64,000 nt of DNA from JAEZAF01 sp964395665 (GTDB lineage Bacteria; Chloroflexota; Anaerolineae; Aggregatilineales; Phototrophicaceae), in the NCBI GenBank assembly GCA_964395665.1, contig CAYNDH010000006.1:1-64000 (forward strand), written 5' to 3'. Under the pieces are notes generated by a model that saw only the letters and a program-made list of their open reading frames with translations, ran no database searches and had not been told where the DNA came from. Position numbers and translations under genes: made by a program. Shown here piece by piece: positions 15,981-23,591 of the stretch. Every line of letters begins with the position of its first letter. Position 1 is the first letter of the stretch.

Positions 15981-17279
15981 CTATGAGCCACCGGCAGTGT
16001 TGACCGGCCTGCGGCGGGACAACATCCCGTTAAAGACATCCAGAAGCTGGTCGGCGATATGCCGCCACGAATATTCCCGTGCCAGTGCCGCCGCGTTCTG
16101 TCCCATACGCCCCTGCAAGGCATCATCCGAGATCAGCCGATAGATGCGGTCAGCCAGGGCCACCGGCTCACGCACCGGCACCAGAAAGCCGGTTTCGCCA
16201 TCATGCACCAGATACGCCAGCCCACCGACTTCGGAAGCGATCACCGGCGTGCCAGAGGCCATCGCTTCCAGCGCCACCATCCCGAACGACTCATAATCTG
16301 ACGGCATGATGACTGCATCCGCCGCGCTGTAATACACCGCAAGCTGCTGCTGATCCTTCGCGCCGAGAAAATCGACCATCTCCGCAACATCGAGTGTCTC
16401 ACTAAGCGTCATCAGCCGCGCCAGTTCCTGATCATTTGCCAGGTCCGCCGGATTGCCACCGATCACGGCCAGCTTTGTCCGGCTGGCGATCCCGGCGTGT
16501 TCCTGCCGGATCTTCTGAAGCGCATACAGAATGGTATCCACGGCCTTCAGCGGTTCAATCCGCCCCACAAACAGCAGCAGATGCTGTCTCTGTGTCATGC
16601 CGCACAGGGCGCGTGCTTCGGCCTGCGGGACAGACCGGAAGCGCGTCTCATCCACACCGGGCGGAACCACCGCGATCTGGCGTTTATCCGCACGGTACAG
16701 CCATAGAAGCTGTGCCAGTTCAGCCGGTGTCGCCGCGATGATGCGATCAGCCTTATCCACAATCTGCTTCTCATGGATCACCCGCAGGTCGGGCTGAAAG
16801 TGCGGAACCGCCCGCTGATCAATACGATTTTTCATGTGCCCAAGCGTGTGAAACATGTGAGCATAGGGGACGCCCCACACTTCGCGCAGTTTCTCCGCCA
16901 CCAGCCCGCTCAACCAGTAATGGCTGTACACCAGATCATAGCGCCGGGCCTGGGTGCTGTCGGCGGGTTCGACTTTAGTCGTAAACGCGATCACTCCCGC
17001 CGCAAACTGCTGCAGGTGCGGGTAAATCTCGGATGGGTCCAGCGGGGCAGACGGCCCCGCCGGAATGCCGATCACGCGGACATTCTCTCCACCGCTGTAA
17101 TCGACTTCGGGCATGTCGGGCGCGTCGCGGCGGGTGAAGACATCCACCTGAATCCCACGCGAACCCAGCTCTCTGGCGAGTTCGCGCACATAGACATTCA
17201 TCCCGCCGGTCTTTTTGCCGCCCAGCACCGCCAGCGGACTGGTATGCACACTCAGGATCGCGATGCGCTGAATTGTCAC
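15981..17279 (-). CDS. GT4-family glycosyltransferase, MshA-like
   Basis: A 432-residue retaining glycosyltransferase of family GT4 (GT-B fold). The N-terminal domain has GGKKTGGMNVYVRELARELG, typical of MshA (D-inositol-3-phosphate glycosyltransferase) and sucrose-phosphate-synthase-like enzymes, and SHYWLSGLVA. The C-terminal nucleotide-sugar domain has VGRIEPLKAVD and the EX7E motif in PSDYESFGMVALEAMASGTPVIAS. Whether the acceptor is inositol phosphate, fructose-6-phosphate or a lipid cannot be read from the sequence. Start is a GTG at 17279; no ATG fits, and the ribosome site is weak. A GNAT-like gene lies 42 bases upstream on the same strand, so both may form an operon. Confidence 0.88.
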   Translation of the reverse strand: MTIQRIAILSVHTSPLAVLGGKKTGGMNVYVRELARELGSRGIQVDVFTRRDAPDMPEVDYSGGENVRVIGIPAGPSAPLDPSEIYPHLQQFAAGVIAFTTKVEPADSTQARRYDLVYSHYWLSGLVAEKLREVWGVPYAHMFHTLGHMKNRIDQRAVPHFQPDLRVIHEKQIVDKADRIIAATPAELAQLLWLYRADKRQIAVVPPGVDETRFRSVPQAEARALCGMTQRQHLLLFVGRIEPLKAVDTILYALQKIRQEHAGIASRTKLAVIGGNPADLANDQELARLMTLSETLDVAEMVDFLGAKDQQQLAVYYSAADAVIMPSDYESFGMVALEAMASGTPVIASEVGGLAYLVHDGETGFLVPVREPVALADRIYRLISDDALQGRMGQNAAALAREYSWRHIADQLLDVFNGMLSRRRPVNTAGGS

Positions 17280-17321
17280 AAAGAATGCTCTCTATCTTTC
17301 GGGCGATCCGCCCTGTCAGAC

Positions 17322-18344
17322 TTAATCCGCTGTCACCGCGTTCAATTGATAGACCGGCTCGTCAACGCCGCCCATGCGGTATTTATATTCCTCATTGCCG
17401 CGCAGGAAGTCGTAAGCGGTATAGCCGTTCTCAATAGCATAGCGGATGTGCTTCGCCAGCAGGATAATACCCGCGCTCCATGTAATGTGCTTCTGCGACA
17501 GGCCGGAGTTATAGACCATGATCCGCCGGTTGTAATCGAAATTGAGATAGGCAGCGGCCCGTTCCCCGTTAATCGTCAGGAAGATCAGGTGCAGCCAGCC
17601 CTTTTCGGCCATGACCGGCATCACCCGATTAAAGAACCGGGTATTGCTCGAATCCTCAAGGAATTTGGCCTTATTCGGCGCACTGTCCGCCATCAGCTCG
17701 ATAAAATAGCCCAGTTCAGCCTGAAGGTCATGCGATTCATCCACAAGATACCAGTCGATGGCATCTCCACCACCGGCCCGGCGGAGTTTACGGCGCAGTT
17801 CGTGGCGGTTATGCTTGTCAAGCTGCTCAAGATAGCTTTCCCACGTTTCCGGCAGTGTGATCACCGGGCAGACATCTTCAACTTCGATTTTGGTGATAAA
17901 GCCGTGCTGTTGAAGATAGGGCGTAAGGCGGGTGTAGGTGGGGGATGTTTCGGGCAGATTACAGAGACAGATGCGATCAAAGCGGTCACGATTTTCGGCC
18001 AGTTGTTCGGCCAGTAGCTCATAGATCGGCTCGGTACAGTCGCGGTCGATGATAAAATCAAGATAATCAGTGACTTCAAAACAGCCGACGATCCGCAGGA
18101 CACGTTCTTCCGGGTTCGTGGTATCAATAAACCATGGCGCGATTGCCAGCAGGCGGTCATCATCGCGATTCCCTTCGCGAATCGTCACCACCCAGAGTTC
18201 ACCGGGCTGGTAGGCTTCCCACCAGCAGGACAGCCATTCCAACGTATTAAAAACAGAATCAGCGATACTGCGCTGCACCAGCGCATTCCATTCCGGCGCA
18301 AGCAGGTCAAAGACAGAGGGGTCTGTGTAGTGCGAGATTTTCAA
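17322..18344 (-). CDS. CelD/FemAB-like GNAT acyltransferase
   Basis: A 340-residue protein of the CelD/BcsL family (Acetyltransf_6), which has a double GNAT fold related to FemAB peptidyltransferases. Visible features are the N-terminal NTLEWLSCWWEAY, the central LEQLDKHNRHELRRKLRR basic segment and the C-terminal GLSQKHITWSAGIILLAKHIRYAIENG followed by FLRGNEEYKYRMG, typical of the family end. Such enzymes transfer acyl or aminoacyl groups to envelope glycans. The start is a TTG at 18344 preceded by AAAGG 9 bases upstream; no ATG fits. Likely co-transcribed with the downstream glycosyltransferase, which supports an envelope-glycan role. Confidence 0.82.
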   Translation of the reverse strand: MKISHYTDPSVFDLLAPEWNALVQRSIADSVFNTLEWLSCWWEAYQPGELWVVTIREGNRDDDRLLAIAPWFIDTTNPEERVLRIVGCFEVTDYLDFIIDRDCTEPIYELLAEQLAENRDRFDRICLCNLPETSPTYTRLTPYLQQHGFITKIEVEDVCPVITLPETWESYLEQLDKHNRHELRRKLRRAGGGDAIDWYLVDESHDLQAELGYFIELMADSAPNKAKFLEDSSNTRFFNRVMPVMAEKGWLHLIFLTINGERAAAYLNFDYNRRIMVYNSGLSQKHITWSAGIILLAKHIRYAIENGYTAYDFLRGNEEYKYRMGGVDEPVYQLNAVTAD

Positions 18345-18397
18345 GCGGAAATACCTTTGTTATTGCGTCAACCATATCGGGATTAGGATAAATCGGA

Positions 18398-18438
18398 ATT
18401 AAAAATGCAGGAATGTTATGTGAGATGTTCTGCATTTT
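18398..18438 (-). terminator. Possible terminator after the LON-domain gene
   Basis: The minus strand has AAAATGCAG / CTGCATTTT, a 9-bp perfect stem with a 19-base loop, and the T run continues as TTAATT. It is about 105 bases past the stop at 18545, so it may also be leader sequence of the next gene. Confidence 0.5.
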
Positions 18439-18544
18439 GGATAACAGACACCGTGATGATTCTGAACCTTACATTTGCAGGCAGAACCTCACGTATTGCG
18501 TCTTTGAATTCTATTCATTACGGGGGTTGGGTCGGCTTCACTCT

Positions 18545-19222
18545 TTAGTTGAGTGAAAACGGTGTGGGATTCATATCTTCAAAATCGGGTGGATCGACCA
18601 GCATTTCCAGAAGTGTCACTTCTCGCCGGTACAGGCGGCATAACTGCACCAGCATTCTCAGCAGACTGGACGCAGCCAGCAGCTCCTGCTTCTGACGCAT
18701 CGACACGCCCTGCAGCAGCACCGCCGCCAGATACCCGATCGTCGAAGGATCTTCAGGGAGCTGTGAGGCATCGAAATGAAGCTGGCCGCTCCGCTCCAGC
18801 ACACTCAGATAGCGGGAAACCCAGCGTCGCAGCAGCAGTGCCACCGGCGCCAGCAGCGATGAACTGCCGGGTTCCAGCGGATACATCTCCACCGTTCCGC
18901 GCAGATACGGATGATCATGGTGCAGTTCTTGGATCTGAAAGCGTTCCCGACCGACAACGGTGATATTCATGCGGCCCTCTGGCAGCGCGTTCACCTGCAT
19001 AATCTGCGCTGTGCATCCCACGAGAAAGGGCTTGACCTGCGGCGGCAGCCCGGTGAAATCAAGCTCCGACCTGCCCTCTTCCAGCAGCACGATACCGAAG
19101 GGCGTGCGTCGTTCGATGCACTCTCCGATCATCAGTTTGTAACGCTCTTCGAAGATATGCAGTTCGAGCGGCATACCGGGAAACAGAACGGTGTTCAGTG
19201 GAAAAAGTGGAAGTTCGATCAT
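18545..19222 (-). CDS. LON substrate-binding-domain protein
   Basis: A 225-residue stand-alone LON N-terminal domain, without the AAA+ or protease parts of Lon. The start MIELPLFPLNTVLFPGMPLELHIFE is the signature of this family; GIVLLEEG, FLVGCTAQI and VVGRERFQI follow. The second half is helical (LLLRRWVSRYLSVLE). The role of such solo proteins in bacteria is unclear; binding of unfolded or specific proteins is the usual guess. The ATG at 19222 is chosen because the family begins exactly there; a longer frame to 19387 has no family content. The ribosome site is weak (AGG, 4 bases upstream). Confidence 0.9.
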   Translation of the reverse strand: MIELPLFPLNTVLFPGMPLELHIFEERYKLMIGECIERRTPFGIVLLEEGRSELDFTGLPPQVKPFLVGCTAQIMQVNALPEGRMNITVVGRERFQIQELHHDHPYLRGTVEMYPLEPGSSSLLAPVALLLRRWVSRYLSVLERSGQLHFDASQLPEDPSTIGYLAAVLLQGVSMRQKQELLAASSLLRMLVQLCRLYRREVTLLEMLVDPPDFEDMNPTPFSLN

Positions 19223-19768
19223 GCGCCTGTATAGCTGACTCAGTTCATGGCAGGGTGTATGATTAACTGTAATCGCGAATCGTCCCTGCACTCGATTGAC
19301 TGTATTATACCGCTGCTGTACGGAGATCACGAACGAATTAGGCGGCTTCTCATCAACTGTTGAATTCTCAATAGCAGGCAAAAGCACCGCTTAACCTTAA
19401 GCATCTCTGATAAAAACACCGATCCTTCACAAGGATTTTAACTTCATACGATAACCTGTGCATCGCTGACGAAAGCCGGTATCGTCAGCACGACAAACCA
19501 GCACGACAAACNNNNNNNNNNNNNNNNNNNNNNNNNNNNNNNNNNNNNNNNNNNNNNNNNNNNNNNNNNNNNNNNNNNNNNNNNNNNNNNNNNNNNNNNN
19601 NNNNNNNNNNNCAGCACGACAAACCAGCACGACAAACGGCTGCCGAGAATGTGATATTCATCATTTCGCGTTCTCCGCAGGCCAGAGTATAGTAATCGCG
19701 TTCTGCGACCTGCGAATCTGTCAATACACGGACAAACAGCATCTGAAGTAACAGGAGTAATCCCATCC
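19223..19768. other. Intergenic region holding a scaffold gap
   Basis: About 446 known bases plus 100 N. Apart from the short repeats at the gap and the ribosome site of the DsbB-like gene I see no gene or strong promoter. A gene could be hidden in the missing sequence. Confidence 0.6.
19486..19637. repeat. 13-bp direct repeats on both sides of a 100-N gap
   Basis: CAGCACGACAAAC is present as two tandem copies immediately left (19486-19511) and two identical copies immediately right (19612-19637) of the N run at 19512-19611. Either a tandem array collapsed here, or two contigs ending in the same 26 bases were joined without merging. 100 N is a default spacer, so the true distance is unknown and may be negative. 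Confidence 0.8.
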
Positions 19769-20287
19769 ATGACCCTAGATTCCCCTGAAATGATGGAAGC
19801 CGAAGCCCCGCAGAAAGCCCGTAACGGGTTCTGGGCCGTTGTGCGTGACAATCTCGGCTATCTGGCGCTGTTTCAGGCGCTGCTGGCAACCGGTGGAAGC
19901 CTGTACTTCAGCGAGGTGATGAAGTATGTCCCGTGTGCGCTGTGCTGGTATCAGCGCATTTTCATGTATCCACTGGTGTTCATTCTGCTGGTCGGCCTGT
20001 TCATTCACGACCGGCGTCTGAAGCTTTATGTGCTTCCCATCAGCCTGACCGGGCTGGCGATTGCCATCTACCATAATCTGCTTCAGTACGGCGCACTTTC
20101 CGAAGTCGCTGCCCCCTGTACCGCAGGCGGTGGCGCTTCATGTACAGCCCTGTGGATTAACTGGTTCGGCTTCGTCACAATCCCGCTCTTATCGCTGATC
20201 GCCTTCAGCGTGATTACCCTGTGCCTGATCTTTTACAAGCCCATCGAGATCGACGATGAGGCGGATGAAGCACCGGCCACAGAATGA
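19769..20287 (+). CDS. DsbB/BdbC-like disulfide bond formation protein
   Basis: A 172-residue membrane protein that reoxidises periplasmic thiol oxidases and passes electrons to quinone. Four membrane helices are predicted. The first redox pair is CALC (Cys56, Cys59) after helix 1 in the characteristic PCALCWYQRIFMYP. The second extracytoplasmic pair is Cys117 and Cys125 in APCTAGGGASCT. Both pairs are intact. ATG 19769 is preceded by AGGAG with a 12-base spacing. The next gene, a cytochrome c lipoprotein, begins 48 bases after the stop, and a thioredoxin-CcdA fusion follows, so the block handles extracytoplasmic thiols and haem proteins. Confidence 0.92.
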   Translation: MTLDSPEMMEAEAPQKARNGFWAVVRDNLGYLALFQALLATGGSLYFSEVMKYVPCALCWYQRIFMYPLVFILLVGLFIHDRRLKLYVLPISLTGLAIAIYHNLLQYGALSEVAAPCTAGGGASCTALWINWFGFVTIPLLSLIAFSVITLCLIFYKPIEIDDEADEAPATE

Positions 20288-20335
20288 GTGATCATTTCTC
20301 AAATAGAGCTTCACATATCCAGACAGGAGCAGAGA

Positions 20336-20845
20336 TTGTATCCACGTAAATTCGCCTCAACTTCTGTGATCTTTAGTATTGTTGTGCTTGCTGGGTTGAT
20401 CCTGTTCACAGGCTGCGGTCCACAGACCGGCCCGGACGGGCAAACCCGCCCCACCTTCACCCCTGCTTCGGCATCCGGGGCAACAGCGCAGCCTGATGCA
20501 CCCGGCGCACCAGAGACATCAGCCGCGACCACCGAGACCTCATCAACCGCCGGATCAGTGATCCAGGGGCAGATTATCTTTACCGGTGCCGGGGCCTGCG
20601 GGACCTGTCATACCGTCAATGGCTCCGGCGGACTGATCGGCCCGGATCTGGTGGGGGCCGCCGCCAGCGCACAGGCCATTCACCCGGATTTATCGGTAGA
20701 AGAGGCGCTTGAGATCGAGATTATCGATCCTGACCGGCATATCACAGAGGGTTATCGCGGCGGCCTGATGCCACAGAATTATGAGGACATTCTGACGCCG
20801 CAGCAGATTCACGATCTGATCGCCTATATGATCTCACTGGGATAA
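20336..20845 (+). CDS. Lipoprotein monohaem cytochrome c
   Basis: A 169-residue lipoprotein. The signal peptide ends in the lipobox LFTGC with Cys27 as the lipidated residue, followed by a Thr/Pro/Ala-rich tether. The haem domain starts around residue 75; Cys88-x-x-Cys91-His92 (CGTCH) binds haem c and the Met in GLMPQNY is the likely axial ligand. Start: the TTG at 20336 has AGGAG six bases upstream and gives a clean lipoprotein signal, whereas a GTG at 20288 adds 16 residues without signal character. It probably shuttles electrons outside the membrane. Co-oriented with the DsbB-like and thioredoxin-CcdA genes. Confidence 0.88.
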   Translation: MYPRKFASTSVIFSIVVLAGLILFTGCGPQTGPDGQTRPTFTPASASGATAQPDAPGAPETSAATTETSSTAGSVIQGQIIFTGAGACGTCHTVNGSGGLIGPDLVGAAASAQAIHPDLSVEEALEIEIIDPDRHITEGYRGGLMPQNYEDILTPQQIHDLIAYMISLG

Positions 20846-20889
20846 CCCGTTCACCTCTCAAGCTGTAGATCTTACATCAGCGGCTCTGC

Positions 20890-20911
20890 ATTTGTGACAT
20901 TTATCACAAAT
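20890..20911. promoter_or_regulatory. CRP/FNR-type operator
   Basis: ATTTGTGA-CATTTA-TCACAAAT is a perfect 8-bp inverted repeat containing TGTGA-N6-TCACA, the canonical CRP half-sites. It is centred about 98 bases upstream of the thioredoxin-CcdA start. A TACGAT at 20952-20957 would place the site near -63, a position used for activation. Confidence 0.7.
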
Positions 20912-20998
20912 AAAAGGATAATCGTCACTGAAAGCCGCCGCATCCGGACGGTACGATGAGCGTATGGCACTTTTGCATATGCGAACAGGTGAACCACA

Positions 20999-22501
20999 AT
21001 GGATGTACGCGCAAAGCCTCTGCTGATTTCAGCGGCTGTCATCCTGCTGGCTCTGCTGATCCCGCTGGCGATGGGGACGGCACAGGCGCAGGACATCGGC
21101 AGTCAGCCAGTAACCGGTGTTCAACCGGTGATCATTTACGTCTTCCGGGGCGATGGATGCCCTTACTGTCATGCGGAAATGGAATACCTGAAGGAATTAC
21201 AGGCTGCATATCCACACCTGATCGTCCGCGACTATGAGATCTATCATAACGAAGATAACCGAAGCTATCTGCATCAGATGCTTGCGTTGCAGGGCGCACG
21301 GCCATCCGGCGTCCCGGTGACGTTCATCGGGGATCGCCACTGGATCGGCTTCAGCGACGGGATCGCCGCGCAGATCGAACAGGCGGTACAGACCTGCCAG
21401 CAGACCACCTGCATCGATCCCGGTCAGGGGATCATCCCGGTTGAGACCCAGACATGGCCGTCAGTCATCGCCGGAACTGATCCCGCACTGGCAGCCGCCA
21501 GCACACTGACGCTGCCGCTGATCGGTGAAATCAGCCTTGAAGGGCTGTCGCTTGGCCTCAGCACGGCATTAATTGCGTTTGTCGATGGTTTCAACCCGTG
21601 CTCGCTGTGGGTGCTTTCGCTGCTTCTGGGGCTGGTACTGCACTCCGGTTCGCGTCAAAAAGTGATGATTATCGGCCTGACATTCCTCACCGTGACATCA
21701 GCCGTCTATATGCTGTTTATCGCAGGGCTTTTCACCATTTTCAGCTTTGTCGGCTTCATCGGCTGGATTCAGGTCGCAGTCGCATTGATGGCGCTGGCCT
21801 TTGCCTTCATCAATATCAAGGATTACTTCTGGTATAAGCAGGGGCCATCCCTGACCATTTCCGACCGGCACAAACCGAAGATCTATCGCGATATGCGCGG
21901 CCTGCTGAAGGGCAACAAATCGACACCGGCGCTGATCGGTGCGACCGCTGTCATGGCGATGGGTGTGACACTGGTCGAACTGCCCTGCACATCAGGGCTG
22001 CCCGTGATGTGGACCAATCTGATCTCCGCTAATCAGGTAACGGCGCTGAATTTTGCGCTGCTGCTTGGGCTTTACATGCTGATCTTTCTGGCCGATGAGC
22101 TGCTGATCTTCGGCACGGTGGTCCTGACCCTGAAAGTCAGTAAATTTGAGGAAAAGCAGGGCCGGATGCTCAAGCTGATCGGTGGTGTGGTCATGCTGGC
22201 GCTGGCGATTGTCATGCTGATCGATCCAACGATCATGAACAGCATGACGAATTCACTGCTGATCTTTGGGGTCGCCATTGCTGCGGCAGTCGCGATTCTC
22301 TTTCTGCACCGGCAGGTCCTGCCACATTACGGCATCCAGATCGGCACGGAAGCATTGGCCGTGAAAACCCCTGGCGGGAAAGCATCTGTTGCAAAAGCAT
22401 CGGCTGCGAAAGCATCGGGAGGGAAAATCTCCGCTTCCAGGCAGCGCAGGCACCAGCGGCGGCAGCAGACGCATCACCGCAAACGCCTGAACCACAACTA
22501 A
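20999..22501 (+). CDS. Thioredoxin-CcdA/DsbD-like fusion thiol transporter
   Basis: A 500-residue protein. A signal-anchor helix (about 8-28) precedes an extracytoplasmic thioredoxin-like domain (about 40-140) with CPYC (54-57) and a cis-Pro in SGVPVTF. The membrane part (about 175-440) has around 8 helices and the paired cysteines of the CcdA/DsbD electron-transfer channel: Cys201 in FNPCSLW and Cys330 in ELPCTSG. It should carry reducing power from cytosolic thioredoxin to an outside substrate such as apocytochrome c. The C-terminal ~45 residues are basic with Lys-Ala-Ser repeats (KASVAKASAAKASGGK) and a His/Arg/Gln tail, an odd add-on. A strong terminator follows. Confidence 0.88.
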   Translation: MDVRAKPLLISAAVILLALLIPLAMGTAQAQDIGSQPVTGVQPVIIYVFRGDGCPYCHAEMEYLKELQAAYPHLIVRDYEIYHNEDNRSYLHQMLALQGARPSGVPVTFIGDRHWIGFSDGIAAQIEQAVQTCQQTTCIDPGQGIIPVETQTWPSVIAGTDPALAAASTLTLPLIGEISLEGLSLGLSTALIAFVDGFNPCSLWVLSLLLGLVLHSGSRQKVMIIGLTFLTVTSAVYMLFIAGLFTIFSFVGFIGWIQVAVALMALAFAFINIKDYFWYKQGPSLTISDRHKPKIYRDMRGLLKGNKSTPALIGATAVMAMGVTLVELPCTSGLPVMWTNLISANQVTALNFALLLGLYMLIFLADELLIFGTVVLTLKVSKFEEKQGRMLKLIGGVVMLALAIVMLIDPTIMNSMTNSLLIFGVAIAAAVAILFLHRQVLPHYGIQIGTEALAVKTPGGKASVAKASAAKASGGKISASRQRRHQRRQQTHHRKRLNHN

Positions 22502-22520
22502 CGTCAGCAAGCTCTTCTCC

Positions 22521-22549
22521 AAAAGCGCCGGACAGATCGCGGCGCTTTT
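22521..22549. terminator. Bidirectional intrinsic terminator
   Basis: AAAAGCGCCG-N9-CGGCGCTTTT is a perfect 10-bp stem flanked by A and T runs, 20 bases after the thioredoxin-CcdA stop. Confidence 0.9.
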
Positions 22550-22638
22550 GGATTCGGATACCTTAAGTCGGCACAGCATGTCCTGCGATAGAATAAAAGG
22601 TAATACTTCTTAGAGACCTTCTCCAAGAAAGGAAAGAT

Positions 22639-23583
22639 ATGACCTTCTCCTCTGTGGATTTAGTGCGCCTGCACAGCGGCATCCGTGGGATGACGCCAGC
22701 GCTCATGCATGATATTTTGCGGACAACCAAAGAACAATCCATACCGTTATCGGATCTCTTTTCGATGACCGATACCGACCTCAAGACGCTTTTCAGGTCG
22801 ATGAAGCCAGAGGTAGCCCATCAACTCACCAGTTCCAGTTCTGATGGCGCTGCAAAGACACTCGAGCAGTTACAGCTCAAGGGCTTCAAACTCATCACGC
22901 GGTTTGATGCAGAATATCCCAGACAGTATGCGCCATGGATCGATACCCTACCACCGCTTCTGTATGTGCATGGTGATACTGCCCTGCTTGAGAAACCGGG
23001 AATTGGATTTGGTGGTTCTCGCGATGTAAGCACAGCAGGTCTCCATGCAACCGATAAGCTCGCACAGGCCGTTGTGGCTCAGTGGGACTATACGGTGATC
23101 AGTGGACATGCGAAAGGCGTGGACATCATCGCCCATCAGAGTGCAGTTGCAGCAAAGGGAGCCACTATTCTCGTCCTGCCGGAAGGGGCATTAATCTTCC
23201 GGCTGAATGAAGCGCTGCGCTCATACTGGGCTGAAGCGAAGGATCGTATCGTCGTCATGTCGCAGTTTGCGCCCAATGAGCCATGGAGCGTCAGAAATGC
23301 AATGTCTCGAAATGCAACCGCGATCTGTCTCTCAAAAGCCTTCTTTGTAATTGAGGCGGGTGACGAAAAGGGGGGAACATGGGCCGCAGGGAAAACTGCC
23401 TTGAGTAAGGAAATCCCGCTTTATGTGCTGGATTATCCCGAACCATCCCCAGGTGCCGCTGGCAATAAGAAGCTGATACAAAAAGGTGGTATTCCAATCC
23501 CCTATCCCTCTTTCAATGATTTAACGTTGCCGTCGCTCGATCAGACTACATCAGCAAATCCTGAACAGCTCAATCTCTTATAG
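22639..23583 (+). CDS. DprA/Smf-like DNA-processing protein
   Basis: A 314-residue Rossmann-like SLOG-superfamily protein. A helical N-terminal region (about 1-75) resembles the SAM-like part of DprA. The core (about 80-270) shows the DprA landmarks YPRQYAP, PPLLYVHGD, GGSRDVSTAGL, ISGHAKGVDIIAH and ATILVLPEG. Typical DprA loads RecA on single-stranded DNA during transformation; the variation here (GxGxxH for the usual SGGARGID) and the C-terminus differ from the housekeeping form. The ATG at 22639 has AAAGGAAAG upstream. Eight bases later comes the RecQ-phosphoribosyltransferase gene, so the two are one operon and probably one system. Confidence 0.88.
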   Translation: MTFSSVDLVRLHSGIRGMTPALMHDILRTTKEQSIPLSDLFSMTDTDLKTLFRSMKPEVAHQLTSSSSDGAAKTLEQLQLKGFKLITRFDAEYPRQYAPWIDTLPPLLYVHGDTALLEKPGIGFGGSRDVSTAGLHATDKLAQAVVAQWDYTVISGHAKGVDIIAHQSAVAAKGATILVLPEGALIFRLNEALRSYWAEAKDRIVVMSQFAPNEPWSVRNAMSRNATAICLSKAFFVIEAGDEKGGTWAAGKTALSKEIPLYVLDYPEPSPGAAGNKKLIQKGGIPIPYPSFNDLTLPSLDQTTSANPEQLNLL

Positions 23584-23591
23584 GCAGCTTC

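Noticed and set aside
16773..18017. Plus-strand ORF of 414 codons
   Set aside because: It crosses two real minus-strand genes (glycosyltransferase and CelD-like), has no domain and no ribosome site.
19486..19637. CRISPR-like direct repeats
   Set aside because: The units are 13 bp and directly adjacent, with no spacers and no cas genes nearby.
19427..19889. Three minus-strand ORFs across the first gap
   Set aside because: They read through N's and the repeat units; the translated X runs show that they are artefacts.
22639..23583. DprA as evidence of natural competence
   Set aside because: No com genes lie nearby and the gene is paired with a RecQ-PRTase, so a competence role is not supported here.
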